Shown here: piece after piece, positions 57,128-64,000 of the stretch
Layout of the letters: the number at the start of each line of letters is the position of its first letter
How positions within the stretch are numbered: the first letter of the stretch is position 1
Source: Streptomyces pactum
Lineage (GTDB): Bacteria > Actinomycetota > Actinomycetes > Streptomycetales > Streptomycetaceae
DNA length: 64,000 nt
NCBI RefSeq assembly: GCF_016031615.1
Contig: NZ_JACYXC010000001.1
Location: 2,604,001-2,668,000, forward strand
Direction: 5' to 3'
The notes under the pieces: generated by a model
Databases searched by the model: none
What the model saw: the letters and a program-made list of their open reading frames with translations, nothing else
What the model was told of the DNA's origin: nothing
Made by a program: the position numbers and the translations under genes

Positions 57128-57846
57128 GCCGGCCGGGGGGCCGCCACCACCGCCCCGCCTGGGCGCGCACGGCCCCGGGCTGGGTCGCCGCGGCGGCGGA
57201 CGACCCGGCCCGGCTCCGGGAGCTGTGGCAGGCCGACCCGGGCCGGCCGGCGCTGCTGCCCACCGGCCGCACCTTCGACGCGGTGACGGTGGAGCTGCGC
57301 ACCGGGATGGAGGCGGTGGACCTGCTGCGGCACGGCGACCCCCGGGCGATCGCCTGCCGCACCGGCGGGCCGGCCGGGCGCGGCCCCGGGCACCGCTCGG
57401 TGGACCGGCTCCTCGCCGACGGTCACGGCGCCGGCCGCCACCCGGTCCGCCCGGGCCGCACGCCGGCGCCCCGGGCCCGCAGCGGGATCGCGCTGTGCGG
57501 CCTCGTCACCGGCGGACTCTTCCCGGCCATGGTCGATCACGAGCGGGGCCGGATGCGGCTGCTGGTGCCGCCCGGCTCCGGCGGCTGGTTCGCCGGACCG
57601 GCCGCCCGGACCGGCCCGGGCCGGGTGGAGTACCTCGGGGACGGCACCCCGGTGGCGCTCCCCGGCCCGGCCGCGGGGGCCGGCGACCGGCTGGTGTGGG
57701 CGGTGCGCCCGGGCCGGCCGGTGGACCGGATGCGGCCCCTGCTCGACCCGCTGGTCGCCGCGCTCGACGCCGCGCGGACCACGGTGGCCTGGTGCTCCGG
57801 CACCGGGGCCGCGCCCCCGCCGGCGGACGGCCCGCAGCCCGGCTGA
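57124..57846 (+). CDS. conserved hypothetical protein coupled to DUF4331
   Basis: 240 aa from ATG 57124, overlapping the previous stop by four bases. The N-terminus WAAAADDPARLRELWQADPGRPALLPTGRTFDAVTVELRTGMEAVDLL is similar in pattern to the short bifunctional primase/polymerase-like proteins common in Streptomyces (alpha-helix followed by RPALLPTGRTFD), but catalytic metal residues of that family are not evident. The rest is Gly/Arg/Pro-rich with a folded segment IALCGLVTGGLFPAMVDHERGRMRLLVPPGSGGW. The function is unknown. Co-expression with DUF4331 is the only contextual clue. Confidence 0.65.
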   Translation: MSRPGGRHHRPAWARTAPGWVAAAADDPARLRELWQADPGRPALLPTGRTFDAVTVELRTGMEAVDLLRHGDPRAIACRTGGPAGRGPGHRSVDRLLADGHGAGRHPVRPGRTPAPRARSGIALCGLVTGGLFPAMVDHERGRMRLLVPPGSGGWFAGPAARTGPGRVEYLGDGTPVALPGPAAGAGDRLVWAVRPGRPVDRMRPLLDPLVAALDAARTTVAWCSGTGAAPPPADGPQPG

Positions 57847-58100
57847 CCCGCACCCGCCGGCCATGGGGGGCGGCGGGACGGGGGGCCGGGGACGGAGGAG
57901 CGGTGCGGGCGGGTGCGAACCCGCCGCCCGCCCCCGTCCGCACCCGCCCGGAGGCCCGGAGGACGCGGCCCGGAGCGGCCGCACGGAACGGGGGCCGGGA
58001 GCCCGCGGCCCGGACCGCGCGGCGGGGACGGGCGGCGGGGCCCGGAAGAGACGGGGGCCCGAGGGACGGGGGGAAAACGGGGGACGGGGAAACGGGGGAC
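57847..58100. other. gap between DUF4331 operon and mfd
   Basis: GC-rich filler with G-runs and no gene. Its right part is occupied by the mfd terminator. Confidence 0.4.
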
Positions 58101-58145
58101 CCGGAGGGCCGGGACGCGCATCCGCTGCGCGTCCCGGCCCTCCGG
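58101..58145 (-). terminator. 20-bp perfect hairpin terminating mfd
   Basis: The 20 bases 58101-58120 pair without a mismatch to 58126-58145 across the 5-nt loop TCCGC (stem begins CCGGAGGGCC). It begins four bases beyond the mfd stop codon and is the strongest hairpin noticed in the window. Confidence 0.85.
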
Positions 58146-58148
58146 CGT

Positions 58149-61100
58149 TCACCCGCCCAGGATCGTGGTGAGGAACTCCCCGGTCCAGGCGAGCAGTTCC
58201 CGGCCGACCACCGGCTTGCCGCCCACCCGGGCGGTCGTCGGCCGGGGCACCAGCACCTGGTGCGCGGCGGGCTTGATCACCGCCCGCGGGTACAGCCGCT
58301 TCAGCCGCAGCTCCTGCGACTCGCGCAGCTCCACCGGGCCGAACCGCACGTTGGTCCCCTGCAGGGTGATGTCGGTGACGCCGCAGGCCCGCGCCAGCAA
58401 CCGCAGCCCCGCCACCAGCAGCAGGTTCTCCACCGGCTCCGGCAGCTTCCCGTAACGGTCCGTCAGCTCCTCCCGGACCGCCGCGATGTCCTGCTCGTTG
58501 TTGACCGAGGCGATGGCCCGGTACGCCTGGAGGCGCAGCCGCTCGCCCGGGGCGTAGTCGTGCGGGACGTGCGCGTCCACCGGCAGCTCGATCTTCACCT
58601 CCAGCGGCGGCTCCTCCTCCGCCCCGCCCTCCAGGGCGGCCCGGTAGTCCGCCACCGCCTCCCCGACCATCCGCACGTACAGGTCGAAGCCGACCCCCGC
58701 GATGTGCCCGGACTGCTCGCCGCCGAGCAGGTTGCCCGCGCCCCGGATCTCCAGGTCCTTCATCGCCACGTACATGCCGGCGCCCATCTCGGTGTGCTGG
58801 GCGATGGTCGCCAGCCGCTCGTGGGCGGTCTCCGTCAGCGGCTTCTCCGGCGGGTACAGGAAGTACGCGTAACCGCGCTCCCGGCCCCGCCCGACCCGGC
58901 CGCGCAGCTGGTGCAGCTGGGACAGGCCGAAGGTGTCACCGCGCTCGACGATCAGGGTGTTGGCGTTGGAGATGTCGATGCCCGACTCCACGATGGTGGT
59001 GGAGACCAGCACGTCGAACTTCTTCTCCCAGAAGTCCACCACCACCTTCTCCAGCGCGCTCTCCGACATCTGCCCGTGGGCGGTGGCGATCCGCGCCTCG
59101 GGCACGATCTCCCGCAGCCGGGCGGCGGCCCGGTCGATGGACTCCACCCGGTTGTGGATGTAGAAGACCTGGCCCTCGCGGAGCAGCTCCCGCCGGATCG
59201 CGGCACCGATCTGCCGCTGCTCGTACGGGCCGACGAACGTCAGCACCGGGTGCCGCTCCTCCGGCGGCGTGGTGATGGTGGACATCTCACGGATGCCGGT
59301 GACCGCCATCTCCAGGGTGCGCGGGATGGGCGTGGCGGACATGGTGAGGACGTCGACGTTGGCGCGGAGCTTCTTCAGCTGCTCCTTGTGCTCCACGCCG
59401 AACCGCTGCTCCTCGTCCACGATGACCAGGCCCAGGTCCTTGAACTTCGTCTCCGACGAGAACAGGCGGTGGGTGCCGATCACCACGTCCACCGAGCCGT
59501 CCCGCAGCCCCTCCAGCACCGCCTTGGCCTCGGTGTCGGTCTGGAACCGGGACAACGCCCGGACCACCACCGGGAACTGCCCGTACCGCTCGGAGAAGGT
59601 GCCGAAGTGCTGCTGCACCAGCAGCGTGGTGGGCACCAACACCGCGACCTGCTTGCCGTCCTGCACCGCCTTGAAGGCGGCCCGCACCGCGATCTCGGTC
59701 TTGCCGTACCCGACGTCGCCGCAGATCAGCCGGTCCATCGGGACCGACTTCTCCATGTCCTCCTTGACCTCGGAGATGGTGGTGAGCTGGTCCGGCGTCT
59801 CCGCGTACGGGAAGGCGTCCTCCAGCTCGCGCTGCCAGGGGGTGTCCGGGCCGAACGCGTGGCCCGGCGCGGCCATCCGGGCCGAGTACAGCTTGATCAG
59901 GTCGGCGGCGATCTCCTTGACCGCCTTCTTGGCCCGCGCCTTGGTCTTGGTCCAGTCGGCGCCGCCCAGCCGGTGCAGGGTCGGCGCCTCGCCGCCCACG
60001 TACTTGGTGACCTGCTCCAGCTGGTCGGTGGGGATGTACAGCCGGTCCCCGGGCTGGCCGCGCTTGGCGGGCGCGTACTCCACCAGCAGGTACTCGCGGG
60101 TGGCGCCCTGCACCGTGCGCTGCACCATCTCGATGTAGCGGCCCACCCCGTGCTGCTCGTGGACGATGTAGTCACCGGCCTGCAGGGTGAGCGGGTCGAT
60201 CGTCTTGCGGCGGCGGGCCGGCATCCGGGCCGCCTCCCGCCCGGCGGCCCGCTGACCGGTCAGGTCCGTCTCGGTGAGCACCGCCAGCCGGAGCGAGGGG
60301 TCCACCAGGCCGTGCTCGATCGAGCCGCACGCCACGTGCACCAGCGACGGGGTCAGCCCGGTCAGGTCGGGGTCGAGACGAGCCGGGACGCCCTCGCCGC
60401 CCAGCACCTCGGCGTAGCGGGCGGCCGGGCCGTGCCCCTCGGTGACGTACACGGTGCGCCAGCCGTCGGCCAGCCAGCCCTTGGTGTCGGCGAGCGCCCG
60501 CGCGGTGTCGCCCCGGTAGCTCTCCGGGGCCTGCATCCCCAGCTTGAGGGTGTCGCCGTCCAGCGTCTCGTCGGCGGCGAACGGGGACACCGTCCACCAC
60601 ATCATGCCCAGCTCACGGGCCCGGTCGCGGACGTCGGCGATGCCCCACAGGGACGCCGCGCCCACATCGATCGGCGCCCGGCCGCCCCCGTCGGAGCCGT
60701 CCGGGTCGGACATGGCAGCCGCCGCCCAGGACGCCTGCAGGAACTCCTGGCTGGTGGCCACCAGGTCGGCGGCCCGGGTCCGCACCCGCTCCGGGTCGCA
60801 GACCACCGTCATCGCCCCGGCCGGCAGCACGTCCAGCAGCAGCTCCATCTCGTCCACCAGCACCGGGGCGAGGGACTCCATGCCCTCCACCGCGATCCCC
60901 TCGGCGATCTTCCCCAGCAGCTCGCCCAGCTCCGGGTGCGCCTCGGCCAGCGCGGCGGCCCGCCGGCGCACCTCGTCGGTGAGCAGCAGCTCCCGGCAGG
61001 GCGGCGCCCACAGGCCGTGCTCGGCGACCTCCAGCGACCGCTGGTCGGCGACCTTGAAGTAGCGGATCTCCTCCACGTCGTCGCCCCAGAACTCCACCCG

Positions 61101-61721
61101 CAGCGGGTGCTCCTCGGTGGGCGGGAAGACGTCCAGGATGCCGCCGCGGACGGCGAACTCGCCGCGCTTCTCCACCAGCTCCACGCGGGAGTACGCGGCG
61201 GCCGCCAGCGCCTCCACCACCTCGCCCAGGTCGGCGGTCCCGCCGCTGCGCAGGCTCACCGGCTTGAGGTCGCCGAGCCCCTTGACCTGCGGCTGGAGCA
61301 CCGAACGCACCGGGGCGACGACCACCGAGACGGGGCCGGCGGCCGGGTCGTCGGCGCTGGGGTGGGCGAGCCGCCGCAGCACCGCCAGCCGCCGGCCGAC
61401 CGTGTCCGACCGCGGCGAGAGCCGCTCGTGCGGCAGGGTCTCCCAGGCCGGGTACTCCACCACCCGGTCCGGCGGCAGCAGACTGCGCAGGGCCGCGGCC
61501 AGGTCCTCCGCCTCCCGGCCGGTGGCGGTGACGGCCAGCACCGTACGGCCGCGGCCGGATCCGCCGGAGGTGGCGGCGGCAAGGGCCGCCACCGCGAACG
61601 GGCGGGCGGCCGGCGGGCCCACCAGGTCCAGGTGCGGCCGGTGGCCGTCGGCGGCGGCCCGCACCGCCTCGGCCAGCGCGGGGTCTTCCATGACGGCGTC
61701 GAGCAGACCGTGCAGGCTCAT
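58149..61721 (-). CDS. mfd: transcription-repair coupling factor
   Basis: An ATP-dependent translocase of 1190 aa that removes RNA polymerase stalled at DNA damage and recruits UvrA. N-terminal UvrB-like part (residues of about 1-400) with VEYPAWETLPHERLSPRSD and RGGILDVFPPTEEHPLRVEFWGDDVEEIRYF. Polymerase-interaction (CarD-like) domain around GDYIVHEQHGVGRYIEM. Helicase domains with Walker A GDVGYGKTEIAVRAAF, motif II VDEEQRFG and SATPIPRTLEMA, motif VI region HQLRGRVGRGRERGYAYF. C-terminal TRCF domain. ATG 61721 (MSLHGLLDAVMEDPAL) matches the family start. The upstream 15 in-frame codons are unlikely. It is single-gene with a very strong terminator. Confidence 0.97.
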   Translation of the reverse strand: MSLHGLLDAVMEDPALAEAVRAAADGHRPHLDLVGPPAARPFAVAALAAATSGGSGRGRTVLAVTATGREAEDLAAALRSLLPPDRVVEYPAWETLPHERLSPRSDTVGRRLAVLRRLAHPSADDPAAGPVSVVVAPVRSVLQPQVKGLGDLKPVSLRSGGTADLGEVVEALAAAAYSRVELVEKRGEFAVRGGILDVFPPTEEHPLRVEFWGDDVEEIRYFKVADQRSLEVAEHGLWAPPCRELLLTDEVRRRAAALAEAHPELGELLGKIAEGIAVEGMESLAPVLVDEMELLLDVLPAGAMTVVCDPERVRTRAADLVATSQEFLQASWAAAAMSDPDGSDGGGRAPIDVGAASLWGIADVRDRARELGMMWWTVSPFAADETLDGDTLKLGMQAPESYRGDTARALADTKGWLADGWRTVYVTEGHGPAARYAEVLGGEGVPARLDPDLTGLTPSLVHVACGSIEHGLVDPSLRLAVLTETDLTGQRAAGREAARMPARRRKTIDPLTLQAGDYIVHEQHGVGRYIEMVQRTVQGATREYLLVEYAPAKRGQPGDRLYIPTDQLEQVTKYVGGEAPTLHRLGGADWTKTKARAKKAVKEIAADLIKLYSARMAAPGHAFGPDTPWQRELEDAFPYAETPDQLTTISEVKEDMEKSVPMDRLICGDVGYGKTEIAVRAAFKAVQDGKQVAVLVPTTLLVQQHFGTFSERYGQFPVVVRALSRFQTDTEAKAVLEGLRDGSVDVVIGTHRLFSSETKFKDLGLVIVDEEQRFGVEHKEQLKKLRANVDVLTMSATPIPRTLEMAVTGIREMSTITTPPEERHPVLTFVGPYEQRQIGAAIRRELLREGQVFYIHNRVESIDRAAARLREIVPEARIATAHGQMSESALEKVVVDFWEKKFDVLVSTTIVESGIDISNANTLIVERGDTFGLSQLHQLRGRVGRGRERGYAYFLYPPEKPLTETAHERLATIAQHTEMGAGMYVAMKDLEIRGAGNLLGGEQSGHIAGVGFDLYVRMVGEAVADYRAALEGGAEEEPPLEVKIELPVDAHVPHDYAPGERLRLQAYRAIASVNNEQDIAAVREELTDRYGKLPEPVENLLLVAGLRLLARACGVTDITLQGTNVRFGPVELRESQELRLKRLYPRAVIKPAAHQVLVPRPTTARVGGKPVVGRELLAWTGEFLTTILGG

Positions 61722-62366
61722 GAGGCAGTTTCCGTCCCGGGATGGACAACGCGAATCACCCGACACGTGGAACGGGCCGGGTCAATCCAGCCTACGACGC
61801 CCCGCCGACAACGGAGACCGGGCTCCGGCCGCGCGGCCGGCCGGCACCGGCGGCGCGGGCCCGGCCGCCGGGCACCACCCCGCGCGCCACCTGCGCGGCG
61901 CGCCGTGCGGCCCGGTACGCCCCGGCGCCCGGGCCCCGGCGGACCCCGCCGGAGCTTGAGCGGCCCTCCGCCACCCACCGAGCGCACGCCCGCGCCGGCG
62001 GCCCTGGGCCGGGGCGCCCTGCCCTGCCGGAGCGGTGCGCCTGCGGCCCGGGCGGGGGTGTGCCTACGGCCAGCGCGGGCGTATCTACGGCGCGGCCGGG
62101 GCGGGCGTGCCTACGGCGCGGGCGGGGCGCCGGTAAGGGGGTGGTCGGGTCGTCCGTACGCCCCCCGGCCACGCCGGCACCGCGTACGCTCCCGCGCCGT
62201 CCGGCACCCCCCGCGGGCCCCCACGACGCCGTACGCGCCCGCCCCCACCGTACGCCCGAGCCCGCACGGCCCCCGGCGACGGGCGGCCCCCTGCCGTTCC
62301 CCCGCCCGGGGCGTACGCCCCCGGCACCTCCGTACGCCCCGGCACCCCGTACGCCCCCGGCAACGC
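61722..62366. other. gap between FtsX-type gene and mfd
   Basis: About 700 bp, no gene. Many CGTACGCCCC/CCGGCACC copies (about 62150-62360) and GGGCGTGCCTACGGCGCGG-type units (62040-62125). The promoter of mfd should lie near 61722-61800, but no clear hexamers were recognised. Confidence 0.45.
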
Positions 62367-62430
62367 CGTGCGGCCCGGTGCGCCTCCCCGTGGAGCGCTC
62401 CGGGCCGCACGGCCGCCCCCATCGGGGCGG
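62367..62430 (-). terminator. two tandem hairpins after the FtsX-type permease gene
   Basis: CGTGCGGCCCGG (62367-62378) pairs with CCGGGCCGCACG (62400-62411), with a secondary CTCC/GGAG stem inside the loop. Next to it CCGCCCC (62413-62419) pairs with GGGGCGG (62424-62430). Both lie just beyond the stop of the minus-strand gene at 62439. Confidence 0.7.
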
Positions 62431-62438
62431 CGGGCCGG

Positions 62439-64000
62439 TCAGTCGGTCGCGATGGCCCGCAGCACGTTCATCCGGCCGGCCCGGAAGGCCGGGACCAGGG
62501 CGGCGAGCAGACCGACCACCGCCGAGCCGATGAAGACCCCGGCGATCGTGGGCCACGGGATCTCCAGCACCTTCAGCCCCTCCAGCGCCAGCAGCCGCTG
62601 CGCGGTGGTGCCCCAGGCCATCCCCAGACCCAGCCCCAGCAGCGCGCCGAACAGGGCGATCACCACCGACTCCAGCCGGATCATGCGCCGCATCTGGCGG
62701 CGGGAGAGCCCGATGGCCCGCATCAGACCGATCTCCCGGGTCCGCTCCACCACCGACAGCGCCAGGGTGTTCACCACTCCCAGCACCGCCACGATGATGG
62801 CCAGCGCCAGCAGCCCGTACACCATGTTCAGCAGCTGGCCCATCTGGTCCTCCAGCAGCTCCTTGTAGTCCGCCTGGTTGCGGACGTCGACCTGCGGGAA
62901 CGGGTCCAGAACCTGCTTCAGCGCGGCGTACGCGGCGTCCTCCTCGCCGTCCTTCGCCGCGGCGAACATCACCTCGGTCGGCGGCAGGTCACCGGCCTTG
63001 ATGAAGGCGCGGGCGGTCTCCAGGCTCAGGTACATCGCGCCCTTGTCGAACAGCGTGTCGTCCGAGGTGATCGCCCGCACCGTCAGCTCGGCGGTCCCGC
63101 CCTGGGCGAAGTCCACGGTGAGCCGGTCCCCGACCTTGATCCGGTGGTCCTTGGCGAAGCCCTCGTTCACCGACATCGACCGGTCGCCGTAGGCGTCGTC
63201 GAGGTCCCCGGCGACCGTCTCCAGCCGCAGGTCGCGGGCGTAGGTCGGGTCGGCGGCGGTCAGCTCCTTGGTGACCTTCCGCCCGCCCGGCACGGTGATC
63301 TCCGCGTCCTCCAGGCCCTTGTTGACCGTGACGTGGTCCAGCCCGGGCACCGCCTTGATCCGCTGCTCCACCTGCGGGGTGATCGGCCGGTTGTCGGACT
63401 CGATGATGTAGTCCGCGCCGACCGACCGGTCCAGCTGCTCGTCGGCCGAGGCGACCAGCGAGGAGCCGACCACCGACAGGCAGGCCACCAGGGCCAGGCC
63501 GATCATCAGGGCCGCGCCGGTGGCGCCGGTGCGGCGCGGGTTGCGCAGCGCGTTCCGCTCGGCCATCCGGCCCACCGGACCGAACACCCGCAGCACCACG
63601 GCGGACAGCACCCGGACCACCAGCCCGGCCAGCAGCGGGCCGACCACGATGAACCCGACGAGGGTGAACAGGATGCCGCCGGCCAGCGCCAGACCGCCGT
63701 CCGCGGCCTTGTCCGCACGCGCCGCCGCCACCAGCCCGGCCGCGCCCGCCGCGGTCAGCAGCAGACCCAGCACCGCCCGCACCCGGCCCGCCTTGGCGCT
63801 CGCCGGGGTACCCACCTCGCGCAGCGCCGCCATCGGGGAGATCCGGCCGGCCCGTCGGGCCGGGATGTAGGCCGCGATCACCGTGACCACGACCCCGATG
63901 ACCAGGCCGATCACCGGCGTGGCGGTCTTCACCGTCAGCTCCGAGGTGTCCAGCTTCAGACCCGCGCCGGCCATCAGCTTCATCAGCCCCACGGCCAGCC
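62439..64000 (-). CDS. FtsX-like ABC transporter permease, N-terminal part outside the window
   Basis: At least 520 residues of a MacB/FtsX-type membrane protein. The frame is open to the window edge, and the GTG at 63992 is not a real start. The visible part begins inside the first FtsX core (ELTVKTATPVIGLVIGVVVTVIAAYIPARRAGRISPMAALREV). Two further membrane helices follow (AVLGLLLTAAGAAGLVAAA and ILFTLVGFIVVGPLLAGLVV), then LRNPRRTGATGAALMIGLALVACLSVVGSSLVA. A large extracytoplasmic domain with DSDNRPITPQVEQRIKAVPG-type sequence (62900-63450) precedes the second FtsX core, with three helices ending GLMRAIGLSRRQMRRMIRLESVVIALFGALLGLGLG and the terminal AFRAGRMNVLRAIATD. The partner ATPase would lie further upstream, outside the window. 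Confidence 0.92.
   Translation of the reverse strand, partial: LAVGLMKLMAGAGLKLDTSELTVKTATPVIGLVIGVVVTVIAAYIPARRAGRISPMAALREVGTPASAKAGRVRAVLGLLLTAAGAAGLVAAARADKAADGGLALAGGILFTLVGFIVVGPLLAGLVVRVLSAVVLRVFGPVGRMAERNALRNPRRTGATGAALMIGLALVACLSVVGSSLVASADEQLDRSVGADYIIESDNRPITPQVEQRIKAVPGLDHVTVNKGLEDAEITVPGGRKVTKELTAADPTYARDLRLETVAGDLDDAYGDRSMSVNEGFAKDHRIKVGDRLTVDFAQGGTAELTVRAITSDDTLFDKGAMYLSLETARAFIKAGDLPPTEVMFAAAKDGEEDAAYAALKQVLDPFPQVDVRNQADYKELLEDQMGQLLNMVYGLLALAIIVAVLGVVNTLALSVVERTREIGLMRAIGLSRRQMRRMIRLESVVIALFGALLGLGLGMAWGTTAQRLLALEGLKVLEIPWPTIAGVFIGSAVVGLLAALVPAFRAGRMNVLRAIATD

Overview
The window is very G+C-rich (well above 70% by eye) and looks like a Streptomyces chromosome. Supporting signs are an SsgA-like sporulation/cell-division protein, mycothiol S-conjugate amidase (Mca), many GTG starts, leaderless-looking promoters, ATGA gene overlaps and very rare TTA codons. 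No rRNA, tRNA, CRISPR array, insertion sequence, integrase or replication origin was seen.

Layout. 1-2.4 kb: NAD salvage (a 5'-truncated nicotinate phosphoribosyltransferase, then nicotinamidase). 2.5-11.3 kb: a large secreted M6 (immune inhibitor A-type) protease, small conserved hypotheticals, three adjacent RDD-family membrane proteins and an SsgA-like protein. Several genes here are interrupted at C/G homopolymers, either by real slippage or by sequencing error. 11.8-17.9 kb: a divergent catabolic cluster. An IclR regulator, a PfkB-type sugar kinase and a RidA protein lie on one strand, and a D-serine dehydratase-like amino-acid deaminase and an N-acyl-D-amino-acid deacylase on the other. 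Two tandem inverted repeats sit between them. 17.9-21.8 kb: two aminotransferases, the second starting at a possibly leaderless GTG with two TTA codons in its first ten, plus a small protein behind a near-perfect operator-like palindrome. 22.0-26.7 kb: a compact TelA-type stress operon (binding-protein-like / TelA / solute-binding-VWA lipoprotein / membrane protein).

27-32.5 kb: PEP carboxykinase, a hemolysin III-like membrane protein and a DUF255 thioredoxin-fold protein. 32.6-37.1 kb: the most unusual segment, a four-gene operon of visibly lower G+C with TTA codons. It encodes a NUDIX + winged-helix (NrtR-like) protein, an MTA/SAH-nucleosidase-like enzyme, a four-helix membrane protein and a small membrane protein. 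All junctions overlap by 1-4 nt. The nucleosidase and the membrane protein share a 15-20 residue STVGI..A..V..SNV motif that resembles the amyloid-type signalling motifs of bacterial NLR/effector pairs. I propose this as a candidate undescribed conflict/stress system.

37.7-40 kb: a P-loop NTPase with an acetyltransferase-like middle and an HTH-like end. 40.3-48 kb: conserved Streptomyces housekeeping order (small membrane protein, mca, DUF4307, greA, two-gene ABC exporter, threonine ammonia-lyase, MarR). 47.9-57.9 kb: an ECF-like sigma factor with a small membrane protein, cystathionine gamma-synthase, a TPR-like membrane protein, MsrA, a PucR-type regulator and a DUF4331 pair. 58-64 kb: the transcription-repair coupling factor Mfd and a 5'-truncated FtsX-type permease.

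Two themes recur. Several conserved enzymes carry long Gly/Pro/Ala/Thr/Asp low-complexity extensions or insertions, and many intergenic gaps contain short degenerate direct-repeat arrays with 8-22 bp periods.
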